Below are positions 31,664 to 39,661 of a DNA stretch of 64,000 bases, piece after piece. The stretch is taken from NCBI GenBank assembly GCA_942491345.1, contig CALOAN010000053.1, forward strand, positions 124,001 through 188,000, given 5' to 3'. The notes below the pieces were generated by a model, which was not told the DNA's origin, did no database searches, and saw nothing but the letters and a program-made list of their open reading frames with translations. The position numbers and the translations under genes were made by a program. The DNA is from JAHEEL01 sp942491345. Its GTDB lineage: Bacteria; Actinomycetota; Acidimicrobiia; Spongiisociales; UBA5794. Position 1 is the first letter of the stretch. Every line of letters begins with the position of its first letter.

Positions 31664-33592
31664 TCAATAGATGTCATTGGCCGTATTGAAGACGTTGAAC
31701 TTGCCGGTCGGCGTAATCAGCCAGGGTTCGGCAATCCGCAGCTTCTCCGTGAGCGTCGCATCGTCGTAGATCACGAGTTCGCCGTCCGGATCCCACACTG
31801 ATACCCACACCTCGTCGCCGGCCTTGTTGTACTCGAAATGGACGACGCGCCCGTGGTCGGATACCTCGAAACACGTCTCGAGTTCCATCGACTCCTTGCT
31901 GTAGACGCAGGCCTGGTGAGCCTCTTCCTCTACGTTGGACAGCGGTGTGTCCATCCAGACCCAGGGAGAGTTCGGATGGGTCTTGAGGAAGAGGCTCCCC
32001 GTACCAGGCAGCTCGACCTCGCGGACGACCTTCCACGCGTGCTCCGGACTTCCCTCCGGATCGGCACCGATGAGCGTGAGCTTGCCCTCACCGATATGGG
32101 TGGTTGCGTACACCCACCCGAATTCCGGATCCACCCAATTGGCACCTCGGCCGGGGTGTGGCGTTTCGCCTGTCTCGACTCCCGCGACCAGCTCCTGGGT
32201 CTTCACATCGACGACCATCAGCTTGTTCTGAGCGTTCGCCGCAGTAATGAAGTACCGACCCGTGTGATCCCATCCTCCGTCGTGCAGGAAGAGGTCGGCA
32301 GGGATCTTCTTCACGAGCGGAAAATCGGGTTGCGAGTAGTCGACGATCGCGACGTACCCCGACTCCTTCAACCCCATGACCCACACGGGATCGAAGTGTG
32401 AAGCAACGATTGCCGCCACCCGCACCTCTTCGAGTTCCTTGCCGTTGATATCCGGGCTCAGGACATCGTGCACAACCAGGGGTTCGAGTGTTTGGCCGTC
32501 AAAGACGACGTACTGGGGAGGCCAGTAGCAGCCCTCGATGATGTACTGGTCTTCGTAGCCCTCGAACTTGCTTCCATCAACGCTGCGGGCGTCGAAACAG
32601 CCCTGAACCTGCGCCACGATCTCGGGTACGTCAGTCCAAAGGTCGATCATCGTGACCCGGCCGTCGCGACCAACCGCAAGGAAATAGCGACCCGTTGCCG
32701 ACGCGCGCAGGATGTGCACGGCAAAGCCGGTGTCGATGATCGCAACCTTTTCGTGTGTGTCGCTGTCCATGATCGCGACCTGCCCTGCGTCGCGCAGGAT
32801 GACTCCTGTGAAGTTCTCCCAGTCGCGCTCTGTCTCGGGTTCGGTCGGCCGATCGGCGACCGGGACGACCAGATTCCACGAGTCGATGATCTCTGCCAGG
32901 TCGAGCGGCGGTGGCGTTGGAGGATCGACCTGAACGAAGTTCGCCATCAGTTCGATCTCGTCCTCGGTCAGGATTCCCGCTTCGCCCCAGGCCGGCATGC
33001 CCCCGGGCAGTCCGTTGGTGAGGATCGTCGTGAGGCCGGCGGTGCCGATATCGAGCGTTCGCTCAGGCTGGATGTTGGGACCCGTGGCACCAGCGCGCAG
33101 CGTGCCGTGGCACCCGGCACAGCGGTTGAAATAGACGCTCGAGGCCTCGTCGAACTCGCTCGCAGAGAGTTCTCGAGGCCCGGCCAGTACCGGGAAAGCC
33201 GGGGCGACATCGGACTTGGACTCGAGAAAGGCCACGACCTCATCGATCTGGTTGGTGCCGAGACCGAGGGCCGGCATCGACCCGGTATACAACGCTGCCG
33301 CGTCGGGATCGACCGCAGCAAAGGCCCCGGGGTCGAGAATCCAAGCGTCGAGCCATTCATGATCCCTGGAAAGCGTGATACCGGCGAGGTCCGGTCCGAC
33401 CAGAGGTCCCTCGCCGATGGTATGACAAGCTGCACATTTCGCATCGAAGGTGGCCATACCAGCCGCAACAACAGGGCCGCCGGCTGCCATTTCGCGACGG
33501 TCGGGCATGGCTCCAACGCATGCCGCAGCTGCGAGCGCGGCGACGACCACGAGCAGTCCGAGTGTGAGTCGAAGGAGGATGGGCCTGGGCAT
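31664..33592 (-). CDS. Cytochrome cd1-type (NirS-like) lipoprotein with two haem c sites
   Basis: This protein of 642 residues begins with a lipoprotein signal (VVVAALAAAAC, lipobox Cys at 25). Two cytochrome c motifs follow, CAACH at 53-57 and CAGCH at 158-162, giving two haem c domains. From about residue 250 the sequence is an eight-bladed cytochrome d1 propeller. Typical segments are TGRYFLAVGRDGRVTMIDLW, HPGRGANWVDPEFGWVYATT and a C-terminal PTGKFNVFNTANDIY, as in NirS. Classical NirS has one haem c domain. The start ATG has AGGAG six bases upstream. It may reduce nitrite to NO or be a NirN/NirF-like d1 protein. No d1 haem synthesis genes are nearby. Confidence 0.88.
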   Translation of the reverse strand: MPRPILLRLTLGLLVVVAALAAAACVGAMPDRREMAAGGPVVAAGMATFDAKCAACHTIGEGPLVGPDLAGITLSRDHEWLDAWILDPGAFAAVDPDAAALYTGSMPALGLGTNQIDEVVAFLESKSDVAPAFPVLAGPRELSASEFDEASSVYFNRCAGCHGTLRAGATGPNIQPERTLDIGTAGLTTILTNGLPGGMPAWGEAGILTEDEIELMANFVQVDPPTPPPLDLAEIIDSWNLVVPVADRPTEPETERDWENFTGVILRDAGQVAIMDSDTHEKVAIIDTGFAVHILRASATGRYFLAVGRDGRVTMIDLWTDVPEIVAQVQGCFDARSVDGSKFEGYEDQYIIEGCYWPPQYVVFDGQTLEPLVVHDVLSPDINGKELEEVRVAAIVASHFDPVWVMGLKESGYVAIVDYSQPDFPLVKKIPADLFLHDGGWDHTGRYFITAANAQNKLMVVDVKTQELVAGVETGETPHPGRGANWVDPEFGWVYATTHIGEGKLTLIGADPEGSPEHAWKVVREVELPGTGSLFLKTHPNSPWVWMDTPLSNVEEEAHQACVYSKESMELETCFEVSDHGRVVHFEYNKAGDEVWVSVWDPDGELVIYDDATLTEKLRIAEPWLITPTGKFNVFNTANDIY

Positions 33593-33635
33593 CGAATCTC
33601 CTCAGGACGGCGGTCCCTTCTCAGGGTTACCGATC

Positions 33636-33664
33636 AGGATATTGCGATCGTCGCTAAATGTCCA
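33636..33664 (-). promoter_or_regulatory. Promoter of the NirS-like gene
   Basis: On the minus strand TGGACA (33659-33664) and TATCCT (33636-33641) are separated by exactly 17 bases, close to the sigma-A consensus. The ATG lies 43 bases downstream of the -10. An ACAGAGTAG just upstream, near 33680, resembles one arm (ACGGAGTAG) of the palindrome at the Rrf2 gene, so the same regulator may bind here. Confidence 0.55.
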
Positions 33665-33677
33665 GTTTCTTACTTAC

Positions 33678-34424
33678 CTACTCTGTTGTTTGTTCGCGGC
33701 CAAGCGCATACATCACGATCGTTGCGGCAACTGATGCATTCAGGCTCTCGACCCCTTCGGCGAGTGGAATGGTGACCAAGGCCGCACATTGCTCGACCAT
33801 GCCGGCAGGGAGACCGTGGGATTCATTGCCGATGAGGAGCGCTATCGGCTGGGTGATATCGAGTGAGCCCGGATCGATGCCCCCGGAAACGGTGGTGGCG
33901 ATCGGCTCGAGGCCGGCCCCTCGGAGCTGACTGAATGACTCCAATGCAATGGCCGGGTGGGTTAGCTGGACACCGGCGCTTGCCCTCATGACCTTTGGAC
34001 TCCACGGGTCCGCTCCTCCGATCAGCGCGATCTGCCACCCGAGTGCACCGGCCGATCGGATGAGTGTTCCAAGATTCCCAGGATCGCTGATCTCGACGGC
34101 AACCACCGTCCGCCGGAGACCAATCGGGCGGTGCCTGGGAATCGAGATCACACCGACTGGGTCCTGCGGCTCAACCGTGGTCGAGATCACCCCGAGGACG
34201 GGAGCACTGATCTCCACGACGTTGGAGCCGGCCGCCTCGCAGCGAGCGGCGAGCATCCCGCCCTCAACGGTGTATATCTCATGCGGGACGATGCCGGCTT
34301 CGAGTGCGGCCGCAACGAGGTTCGGGCCCTCGATGATTGTCTGAATCGTTCGGCGTCGCTCGCGGCCGCGATGGAGCCGGCGCACCGCCTTGATCCGCTC
34401 GTTTGCCGTGGAGTCGATCCGCAT
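33678..34424 (-). CDS. TrmH/SpoU-family RNA 2'-O-methyltransferase
   Basis: This SPOUT methyltransferase of 248 residues probably methylates a ribose in rRNA or tRNA. An N-terminal substrate-binding domain (FxxEGPNLVAAALEAG-like, about residues 30-45) is followed by the trefoil-knot domain. Its motifs are EISDPGNLGTLIRSAGALG, LLIGNESHGLPAGM and a final IPLAEGVESLNASVAATIVMYA that binds AdoMet. It is downstream of rplT after a strong hairpin, and this SpoU-rplT adjacency is common in bacteria. No ribosome site is obvious before the ATG at 34424. Target nucleotide not assignable. Confidence 0.9.
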   Translation of the reverse strand: MRIDSTANERIKAVRRLHRGRERRRTIQTIIEGPNLVAAALEAGIVPHEIYTVEGGMLAARCEAAGSNVVEISAPVLGVISTTVEPQDPVGVISIPRHRPIGLRRTVVAVEISDPGNLGTLIRSAGALGWQIALIGGADPWSPKVMRASAGVQLTHPAIALESFSQLRGAGLEPIATTVSGGIDPGSLDITQPIALLIGNESHGLPAGMVEQCAALVTIPLAEGVESLNASVAATIVMYALGREQTTE

Positions 34425-34434
34425 CAGTCGGACG

Positions 34435-34458
34435 GAGACCCCGCATGTGCGGGGTCTC
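34435..34458 (-). terminator. Hairpin after rplT
   Basis: A perfect 11-bp stem (GAGACCCCGCA/TGCGGGGTCTC) with a two-base turn lies 30 bases after the rplT stop and just before the methyltransferase start. T-richness is low. It may terminate most infC-rpmI-rplT messages and let some continue into the methyltransferase gene. Confidence 0.55.
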
Positions 34459-34488
34459 TCTCAGATCGATCGGGCAGTCCTGGCTGGG

Positions 34489-34848
34489 TCACTCCGGGCT
34501 CGCTGCTCCTGCGACCTCGACGAGGGCCGAGAAGGCCGTCGGATCGTTGACCGCCATCTCGGCGAGCATCTTCCGGTCAACCTCGAGGTCGGCGGCCTTC
34601 AGGCCGGCCATGAACCGTGAGTAGGTCGTACCGTTCTCGCGAGCTGCTGCATTGATGCGCTGAATCCACAACCGGCGGAACTGCCCCTTGCGGGCGCGCC
34701 GATCGCGATGCGCATACTGCATCGAGTGCATCACCTGCTCCCGGGCGGTGCGGTACCGGCGACTCCGTGCGCCTCCATAGCCGGAGGCGCGATCCATCAC
34801 CTTGCGGCGTTTCTTCTTTGCGTTCATCGAACGCTTCACACGTGCCAT
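34489..34848 (-). CDS. rplT: 50S ribosomal protein L20
   Basis: This 119-residue protein matches L20: a basic N-terminal extension (MARVKRSMNAKKKRRKVMDR, then ASGYGGARSRRYRTA) and a globular part with RRLWIQRINAAARENG. L20 binds 23S rRNA early in 50S assembly and in some bacteria also represses its own operon. AGGAGT stands seven bases before the ATG. It is the last gene of infC-rpmI-rplT. Confidence 0.97.
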   Translation of the reverse strand: MARVKRSMNAKKKRRKVMDRASGYGGARSRRYRTAREQVMHSMQYAHRDRRARKGQFRRLWIQRINAAARENGTTYSRFMAGLKAADLEVDRKMLAEMAVNDPTAFSALVEVAGAASPE

Positions 34849-34858
34849 CGAATGACTC

Positions 34859-35053
34859 CTAGTTCCCCAGCAGGCGGTTCATGCGCTTCTCGTTCCCGCC
34901 CTCAAGGATCTTGTTGCCTTTGACGCGACGCCAGCGGGTTGGTGATTTCTTGTGGCGGTTGTGTCCACGCCACGCCTTCGTGGTTCGCACCTTCCCGCTC
35001 CCGGTGCGTTTGAAGCGCTTCGCGGCACCTTTGTGGGTCTTCATTTTCGGCAC
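34859..35053 (-). CDS. rpmI: 50S ribosomal protein L35
   Basis: This 64-residue protein has the L35 pattern MPKMKTHKGAAKRFKRTGSG and ends in KRMNRLLGN. It is a small, strongly basic component of the large subunit. It starts with GTG at 35053 after an AGGAG. It is between infC and rplT with short gaps, the standard order. Confidence 0.97.
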   Translation of the reverse strand: MPKMKTHKGAAKRFKRTGSGKVRTTKAWRGHNRHKKSPTRWRRVKGNKILEGGNEKRMNRLLGN

Positions 35054-35065
35054 GATTCCACTCTC

Positions 35066-35695
35066 CTACTCGTCCACTTCGTCAGCGACGACTTCTTCGT
35101 CGACAACAACTTCTTCGATTGCATCAGCCGCGTCGGTTGTGATGACTTCCTCGTCGTCGACCTCGACTTCCTCCGACACCCGGTCTGCGTTTCGCAAGGG
35201 GGCCAGGACCATCGTCATCTGCCGGCCCTCGAGCCGCGGTGCGGTCTCGATCTCGCCGTAGTCCGAGACGCTGTCGCTCAAGCGGGTGAGGATCTCGTTT
35301 CCAATCTCGGGATGTGTCACTTCGCGCCCCCGGAAACGCATGGTGACCTTCACTTTGTCGCTGTCTTGCAGGAAACGCACGACCCTCCGCCGCTTCACCT
35401 CGAAGTCGCTCGCTCCGATCTTGGGGCGAAACTGCACTTCCTTGATCACGGTGCGGGTCTGCTTCTTGCGGGCCTCTCGCGCCTTCACGGACTGCTCATA
35501 TTTGAACTTGCCATAGTCCATGAGGCGAACGACGGGCGGTCTCGCTTCGGGAGCCACCTCGACGAGATCTAGTTCCAGCTGCGAAGCGAGCCACCGCGCT
35601 TCTTCGATCGACTTGATGCCGATCTGCTCACCGGCCGGGTCGACGAGACGTACCTCTTTGACCCGAATGCGTTCGTTGACCCTGGGCTCCTTGAT
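35066..35695 (-). CDS. infC: Translation initiation factor IF-3 with an ATC start codon
   Basis: IF-3 binds the 30S subunit and checks the start codon. The conserved N-terminal domain (IKEPRVNERIRVKEVRLVD, then GEQIGIKSIEEARWLA) lies upstream of the first ordinary start codon in this frame (GTG at 35557). Coding must therefore begin earlier. An ATC at 35695, preceded by AGGAGG with 7 bases between, gives a 209-residue protein of normal layout. Rare ATT/ATC starts are well known for infC and are the basis of its autoregulation by IF-3. A C-terminal acidic tail of Glu, Asp and Val after about residue 175 is a common actinobacterial extension. Confidence 0.9.
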   Translation of the reverse strand: MKEPRVNERIRVKEVRLVDPAGEQIGIKSIEEARWLASQLELDLVEVAPEARPPVVRLMDYGKFKYEQSVKAREARKKQTRTVIKEVQFRPKIGASDFEVKRRRVVRFLQDSDKVKVTMRFRGREVTHPEIGNEILTRLSDSVSDYGEIETAPRLEGRQMTMVLAPLRNADRVSEEVEVDDEEVITTDAADAIEEVVVDEEVVADEVDE

Positions 35696-36022
35696 CGGAG
35701 TACCTCCTGCTCGTACGTGTCGACGAAGCAGGCGCCTGGTGCCAATACAAAAGGCAGCACGACGCGAGTGCTGCCTGTGTAATCAACCCGGCGCACCTCA
35801 CATTCGGTGGCAGGGTGGGAAGCAGGCGCCTCCGCTTGCGTCAGTTGTCGGACGAAGAGTAGACGTGCCCGTCTCCTAGTTCAATGAGACCCGGCCGAAC
35901 ATGGATGCGAAGCGTCGGGAGGGCCGGACTGGCGTCGAGGCGATGCCAAGGACGAGACATCAGACATGAGACACGAGAAAGGGCACTTCGAGTCTCGGGT
36001 CTCAAATCTCACGTCTCAAGTC
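35696..36022 (-). promoter_or_regulatory. infC leader with intrinsic terminator (attenuator)
   Basis: On the minus strand a hairpin of GGCAGCAC, a 7-base loop and GTGCTGCC (35753-35776) is followed by TTTTGTATT, which is a good rho-independent terminator. It lies about 58 bases before the infC ATC start, so it fits a leader attenuator of the infC-rpmI-rplT operon. The rest of the 327 bases towards ribH contains no gene. A GAGACAC-rich repeat (listed separately) lies next to ribH. Confidence 0.7.
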
Positions 36023-36029
36023 TCAGGTC
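35951..36029. repeat. GAGACAC-rich palindromic element, copy 1
   Basis: The left arm contains GAGACATCAGACATGAGACA and the right arm TCTCGGGTCTCAAATCTC and GTCTCAAGTCTCAGGTC. Together they form a long imperfect stem built on seven-base units of GAGACAC/GTCTCGG type. The right arm reaches into the last codons and stop of ribH. A second copy lies at 39575-39652. A structural or termination role is inferred. Confidence 0.7.
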
Positions 36030-36478
36030 TTCTTCAGCAGGTTTGCCGTTCTGATTGCGGCATTCGCCGCCTCGCGACCCTTGTTCTTCTCCCCGGGGGC
36101 GCTTCTCGCCAGCGCGTGGTCCGCATCGGTGACGGTGAGGATGCCGAACGCGATCGGAACACCGGTGTCGAGCATCACCCGCATCAACCCTTCGGACGTC
36201 CGTCCAGCGATGTGTGCATAGTGATCCGTCTCTCCCTCGATCACCGCACCGAGTGCAATCACGGAATCACACCCGTCGCCGACGAGACGCTGGGCGACCA
36301 CCGGAACCTCAAAGGCCCCTTCCACGTCGATGATGGTGACGTCTTCGGCACCGGCCTCTTCCAGAACCTCAATGGCACCCTGCAGGAGGCCATCGGTCAC
36401 CGGCTGGTTGAAGAGGGAGCGAACAATCCCGATTCGGAGTCCGTAGGCGTCGAGCTCGCCACGCGCGCGCTCGCTCAT
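36023..36478 (-). CDS. ribH: 6,7-dimethyl-8-ribityllumazine synthase
   Basis: This 151-residue enzyme joins 5-amino-6-ribitylaminouracil and 3,4-dihydroxybutanone phosphate in riboflavin synthesis. Typical segments are GLRIGIVRSLFNQPVTDGLL near residue 13, VEGAFEVPVVAQ around residue 52, and IALGAVIEGETDHYAHI with the catalytic His. It overlaps ribBA by four bases (ATGA) and is the last gene of ribD-ribE-ribBA-ribH. Its stop lies within a GAGACAC-rich repeat. Confidence 0.97.
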   Translation of the reverse strand: MSERARGELDAYGLRIGIVRSLFNQPVTDGLLQGAIEVLEEAGAEDVTIIDVEGAFEVPVVAQRLVGDGCDSVIALGAVIEGETDHYAHIAGRTSEGLMRVMLDTGVPIAFGILTVTDADHALARSAPGEKNKGREAANAAIRTANLLKKT

Positions 36479-37680
36479 CCACCCACTCCAAGGTGCCCGA
36501 GTTTTACTTCCTTGGTCTTCAGATAGAACTCGTTGTGGCTGTTCTCCCCCACCCAGAGAGGGATCCGCTCGGTCACTTCGATCCCGAACTCCCGCAGCTG
36601 GCCGATCTTCTCGGGGTTGTTGGTGATGAGCCTGACGCTCGAGACTTTGAGATCATGCAAGATCTGCGCGTCGACGCCGTAATGACGGCTGTCGACTTCA
36701 TGGCCGATCTGTTCGTTGGCCTCGACCGTGTCGAGCCCCTGCTCCTGGAGCCGGTACGCGGCGAGCTTGTCGAGCAGGCCCGTGCCGCGCCCCTCGTGCG
36801 TTGGGTTGTAGACGACGATCCCCTCGCCCTCGGCCGAGATGAGGGCCATCGATTCTCTCAGCTGCGCCCCGCAATCACATCGGAGGCTGCCGAACACATC
36901 GCCCGTGAGACATACGGAGTGAAGTCGGGTGAGCACGTCCTTCCGGCCGGCCACGTCCCCGAGGACCAAAGCGATGTGCTCCGACCCCGTGTCGATTGCT
37001 CGGTATCCGAACGCGCGGAACTCCGCCAGGTCGGTAGGCAGCGCCGCCTCTGCGACGCGTGTCACCAGCGCCTCTTCCCGCCAGCGATACGCAACCAAGT
37101 CTTCGATGGTGACGATCGGGATCTGATGTTCCTCGGCGAACGACATCAACGACTCGCCGCGCGACATCGACCCGTCATCATTCACCACCTCGCACAGAAC
37201 CCCGGCAGGCGCGAGTCCTGCGAGCCGCGCCAAGTCCACAGCTGCTTCGGTATGCCCCGGACGGACGAGCACCCCGCCGGGTTGGTATCGCAGGGGGAAC
37301 ACATGACCCGGACGGTGAAACTGCTCTGCTGTTGCGGATGGGTCGACGGCCGACCGGATAGTTCGCGCCCGGTCGGCGGCCGAGATCCCCGTTGTGGTGC
37401 CGGCGGCCAGATCGATCGAGACCGTGAACGCGGTCTTGTGGGAGTCGGTGTTCTCCATCACCATGAGCGGGAGCTTCAGGTGATCGAGACGCTCTCCGGT
37501 CATCGGTAGGCAGATCAGGCCGCTGGTGTGTCTGACCATGAACGCGATGTGCTCTGAAGTGACCTTCTCCGCGGCAACGATCAAGTCACCCTCGTTTTCG
37601 CGGTCTTCGTCGTCGACCACGAGGACCATGTCCCCGCGGGCGATCGCACCGATCGCCTCGTCGATTTTCGCGTACTTCAT
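36475..37680 (-). CDS. ribBA: Bifunctional 3,4-DHBP synthase / GTP cyclohydrolase II
   Basis: Of 401 residues, the first 200 are RibB (DDEDRENEGDLIVAAE, HTSGLICLPM and RPGHVFPLRYQPGG), making 3,4-dihydroxybutanone 4-phosphate. The second half is RibA (HSVCLTGDVFGSLRCDCGAQL, with zinc Cys, and DKLAAYRLQEQGLDTVEAN), opening GTP. It starts at an ATGA overlap with ribE. Fusion of these two steps is usual in actinobacteria and many others. Confidence 0.97.
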   Translation of the reverse strand: MKYAKIDEAIGAIARGDMVLVVDDEDRENEGDLIVAAEKVTSEHIAFMVRHTSGLICLPMTGERLDHLKLPLMVMENTDSHKTAFTVSIDLAAGTTTGISAADRARTIRSAVDPSATAEQFHRPGHVFPLRYQPGGVLVRPGHTEAAVDLARLAGLAPAGVLCEVVNDDGSMSRGESLMSFAEEHQIPIVTIEDLVAYRWREEALVTRVAEAALPTDLAEFRAFGYRAIDTGSEHIALVLGDVAGRKDVLTRLHSVCLTGDVFGSLRCDCGAQLRESMALISAEGEGIVVYNPTHEGRGTGLLDKLAAYRLQEQGLDTVEANEQIGHEVDSRHYGVDAQILHDLKVSSVRLITNNPEKIGQLREFGIEVTERIPLWVGENSHNEFYLKTKEVKLGHLGVGG

Positions 37681-38288
37681 CCGCGGGCCTCCATGAGTCG
37701 CTCAACGTATTTGGCAAGAATGTCCACTTCGAGATTGACCCGATCGCCCACCGCTCGCACTCCAAGGACGGTGACATCGAGCGTGTGAGGTATCAAGACG
37801 ATCTCGAACCACGGATCGTGATCAGCCACAGCTGATACCGCGGTGATGGTGAGGCTCACGCCGTCCACGGTGACCGATCCCTTCTCGACCAGATATCGCG
37901 CGAGCTCGGCGGGCGCGGCGATGCGGATGCGCCTTGAGGCCCCCTCGGGCTCAATCGACCGAATCGTGCCGACACCGTCGACGTGGCCCTGCACGACGTG
38001 GCCGTCGAACCGGCCACCTGCCGCCGCAACCGGCCGCTCGAGGTCGACGATCGAACCGTCGCTCAGCTCCCCGAGGTTCGTTCGTTGGAGCGTCTCGACC
38101 ACCGCCTCAACAGTGAATCTCCCATCGCCGAGCCCGATCGTGGTGAGACACACTCCGTTCACGGCGATCGAGTCCCCGATGGCGAGCCCGATGCACGTCT
38201 GTTGGGCGGCGATGGTGAACGTCGCTCCCCCGTCGGCGGGTGTTGCGGTGGCCACGGTGCCGAGTTCGCTGACGATTCCGGTGAACAT
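37677..38288 (-). CDS. ribE: Riboflavin synthase alpha chain
   Basis: This 203-residue protein performs the last step of riboflavin synthesis, dismutating two lumazines. Two tandem lumazine-binding repeats are visible: MFTGIVSELGTVAT with a GDSIAVNGVCLT region, and a second half containing DGHVVQGHVDGVGTI and DGVSLTI. The ATG at 38288 overlaps the ribD stop (TGATG). A GTG one codon earlier is possible. Confidence 0.96.
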   Translation of the reverse strand: MFTGIVSELGTVATATPADGGATFTIAAQQTCIGLAIGDSIAVNGVCLTTIGLGDGRFTVEAVVETLQRTNLGELSDGSIVDLERPVAAAGGRFDGHVVQGHVDGVGTIRSIEPEGASRRIRIAAPAELARYLVEKGSVTVDGVSLTITAVSAVADHDPWFEIVLIPHTLDVTVLGVRAVGDRVNLEVDILAKYVERLMEARG

Positions 38289-39388
38289 CACACTTCTTTC
38301 TCGATGGTTGCGTCGACGCGGAGATCCGGGCCGAGCATGGTGACGCCGTCGATCGACACGTCCAGCGTGTCCCCGATCGTCTCGAGGCTTCCCGCAATGG
38401 CTGGGAGGCCGGTTCCGGCCGCGAGCCGTGCCCCGTAGTACAGGACGATTCGGTCGACGATTCCTGCTCTCAACGCCGACCCGGCTATGGCGGGCCCGCC
38501 TTCGACAAGGAGCGTGAGCACACCCTCACCTCCGAGGTACTTGACGGCGCCCTCGAGGTCGACCCCGTCGGCTCCCGGCATCAACACGGGGTTGATGCCC
38601 TTGTGTCCGATCGCTTCACTTTCGCGGCCGGTGAACACAATGGGGTTGCGGTGCACAATCGCTGCGTTGGGCGGGAGTTCGCGCCTTCCGCAAACAACGA
38701 TCGGTCGTGGTTGAGGGCCGCCGTAGCGCTCGATACGCACATCGAGCCGCGGATCGTCCGCGATCACCGTCCCGATTCCGACGAGTACCGCATCGTTGTC
38801 CGCCCTGAGCCGGTGCGCGTCGGAGCGGGCCTCCGGTCCCGTGATCCACTGTGACGTGCGGTCGACAGCGCCGGCCTGGCCGTCGAGCGTCGCAGCGAGC
38901 TTCAGTGTCACGAGCGGACGGCCGGTCGACCGGTGATGAAAGTAGCCGGGGTCGTTTGCGATCACGGCCGGCTCTTCTATGCCGGTGACCACCTCGATTC
39001 CCGCCTCCTGAAGCTGGGCGACGCCCCGACCGGCGACCCGCGGGTCGGGGTCAAGCGCTCCGACAACTACTCGCGTGATGCCGGCTTCGATGACCGCTTG
39101 GGCGCACGGCGGCGTTCGACCGTGGTGCGTACACGGTTCGAGCGTGACGATGAGGGTGGATCCGGGGGTCGCCGACCCGGCCTCTGCAAGTGCTGCCGCT
39201 TCAGCGTGGGCCGACCCGGCTTCGAGGTGGGCGCGCTCAGCGACCACCTCACCGGCTTGGTCCACCACGATCGCACCAACCCGCGGATTCGGATGCGGCC
39301 TCGTGGTCTCGGTGAGACCAATGGCCCGACGCATCAACTCGTCCGCGCGGTGCGTCCGGAACAGGTTGTCCTCAACGCGACGCGTCAC
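38288..39388 (-). CDS. ribD: Bifunctional pyrimidine deaminase/reductase
   Basis: This protein of 366 residues combines the deaminase domain (HAEAAAL near residue 60 and EPCTHHGRTPPC with zinc-binding Cys) and the NADPH-dependent reductase domain (TLKLAATLDGQAG, EGGPAIAG) of the second and third riboflavin steps. GTG at 39388 is preferred, since it follows GGAGGG directly after the FMN riboswitch. An upstream in-frame ATG lies inside the riboswitch stem. It is first in the rib operon. Confidence 0.95.
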   Translation of the reverse strand: MTRRVEDNLFRTHRADELMRRAIGLTETTRPHPNPRVGAIVVDQAGEVVAERAHLEAGSAHAEAAALAEAGSATPGSTLIVTLEPCTHHGRTPPCAQAVIEAGITRVVVGALDPDPRVAGRGVAQLQEAGIEVVTGIEEPAVIANDPGYFHHRSTGRPLVTLKLAATLDGQAGAVDRTSQWITGPEARSDAHRLRADNDAVLVGIGTVIADDPRLDVRIERYGGPQPRPIVVCGRRELPPNAAIVHRNPIVFTGRESEAIGHKGINPVLMPGADGVDLEGAVKYLGGEGVLTLLVEGGPAIAGSALRAGIVDRIVLYYGARLAAGTGLPAIAGSLETIGDTLDVSIDGVTMLGPDLRVDATIEKEV

Positions 39389-39395
39389 ACGCCCT

Positions 39396-39510
39396 CCTTC
39401 TCCCATCCGGACTGTTACCGTCGGCCCCGGAGTTTCACCGGATCCACCCCATCAACGGATGGGGGTCGCGGGCTTTCACCGCCGGTCGGGAATTGCACCC
39501 TGCCCTGAAG
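39396..39510 (-). promoter_or_regulatory. FMN riboswitch (RFN element)
   Basis: The minus strand shows the conserved RFN blocks in order: GGGCAGGGTG, AATTCCCGACCGGCGGT, AAAGCCCGCGACC, GGATCCGGTGAAACTCCGG, GCCGACGGTAACAGTCCGGA and TGGGAGAAGG. The 3' strand of P1 ends directly at the ribD ribosome site (GGAGGG), so FMN binding probably blocks translation initiation of ribD. No terminator is seen between the riboswitch and ribD. Confidence 0.96.
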
Positions 39511-39574
39511 GGGGCAGAAGAAAGAATAGTCGGTGTTTCACCCTGTTCGGCCGTGTCTGTGGTGCGTGGTATTT

Positions 39575-39652
39575 GAGACACGAGACACGAGACACGAGAC
39601 CGGATGGGGACGAGCGGGCAGTCTCAAGTCTCGAGTCTCGGATCTCGGGTCT
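39575..39652. repeat. GAGACAC-rich palindromic element, copy 2
   Basis: The left arm (39575-39600) has GAGACACGAGACACGAGAC with a further unit. The right arm (39621-39652) has GTCTCAAGTCTCGAGTCTCG then GATCTCGGGTCT. They pair as a long imperfect stem around a loop of about 20 bases. The element lies 10 bases after the stop of the response regulator gene and upstream of the FMN riboswitch. Copy 1 lies at the other end of the rib operon. Confidence 0.72.
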
Positions 39653-39661
39653 GCCTTCGGC

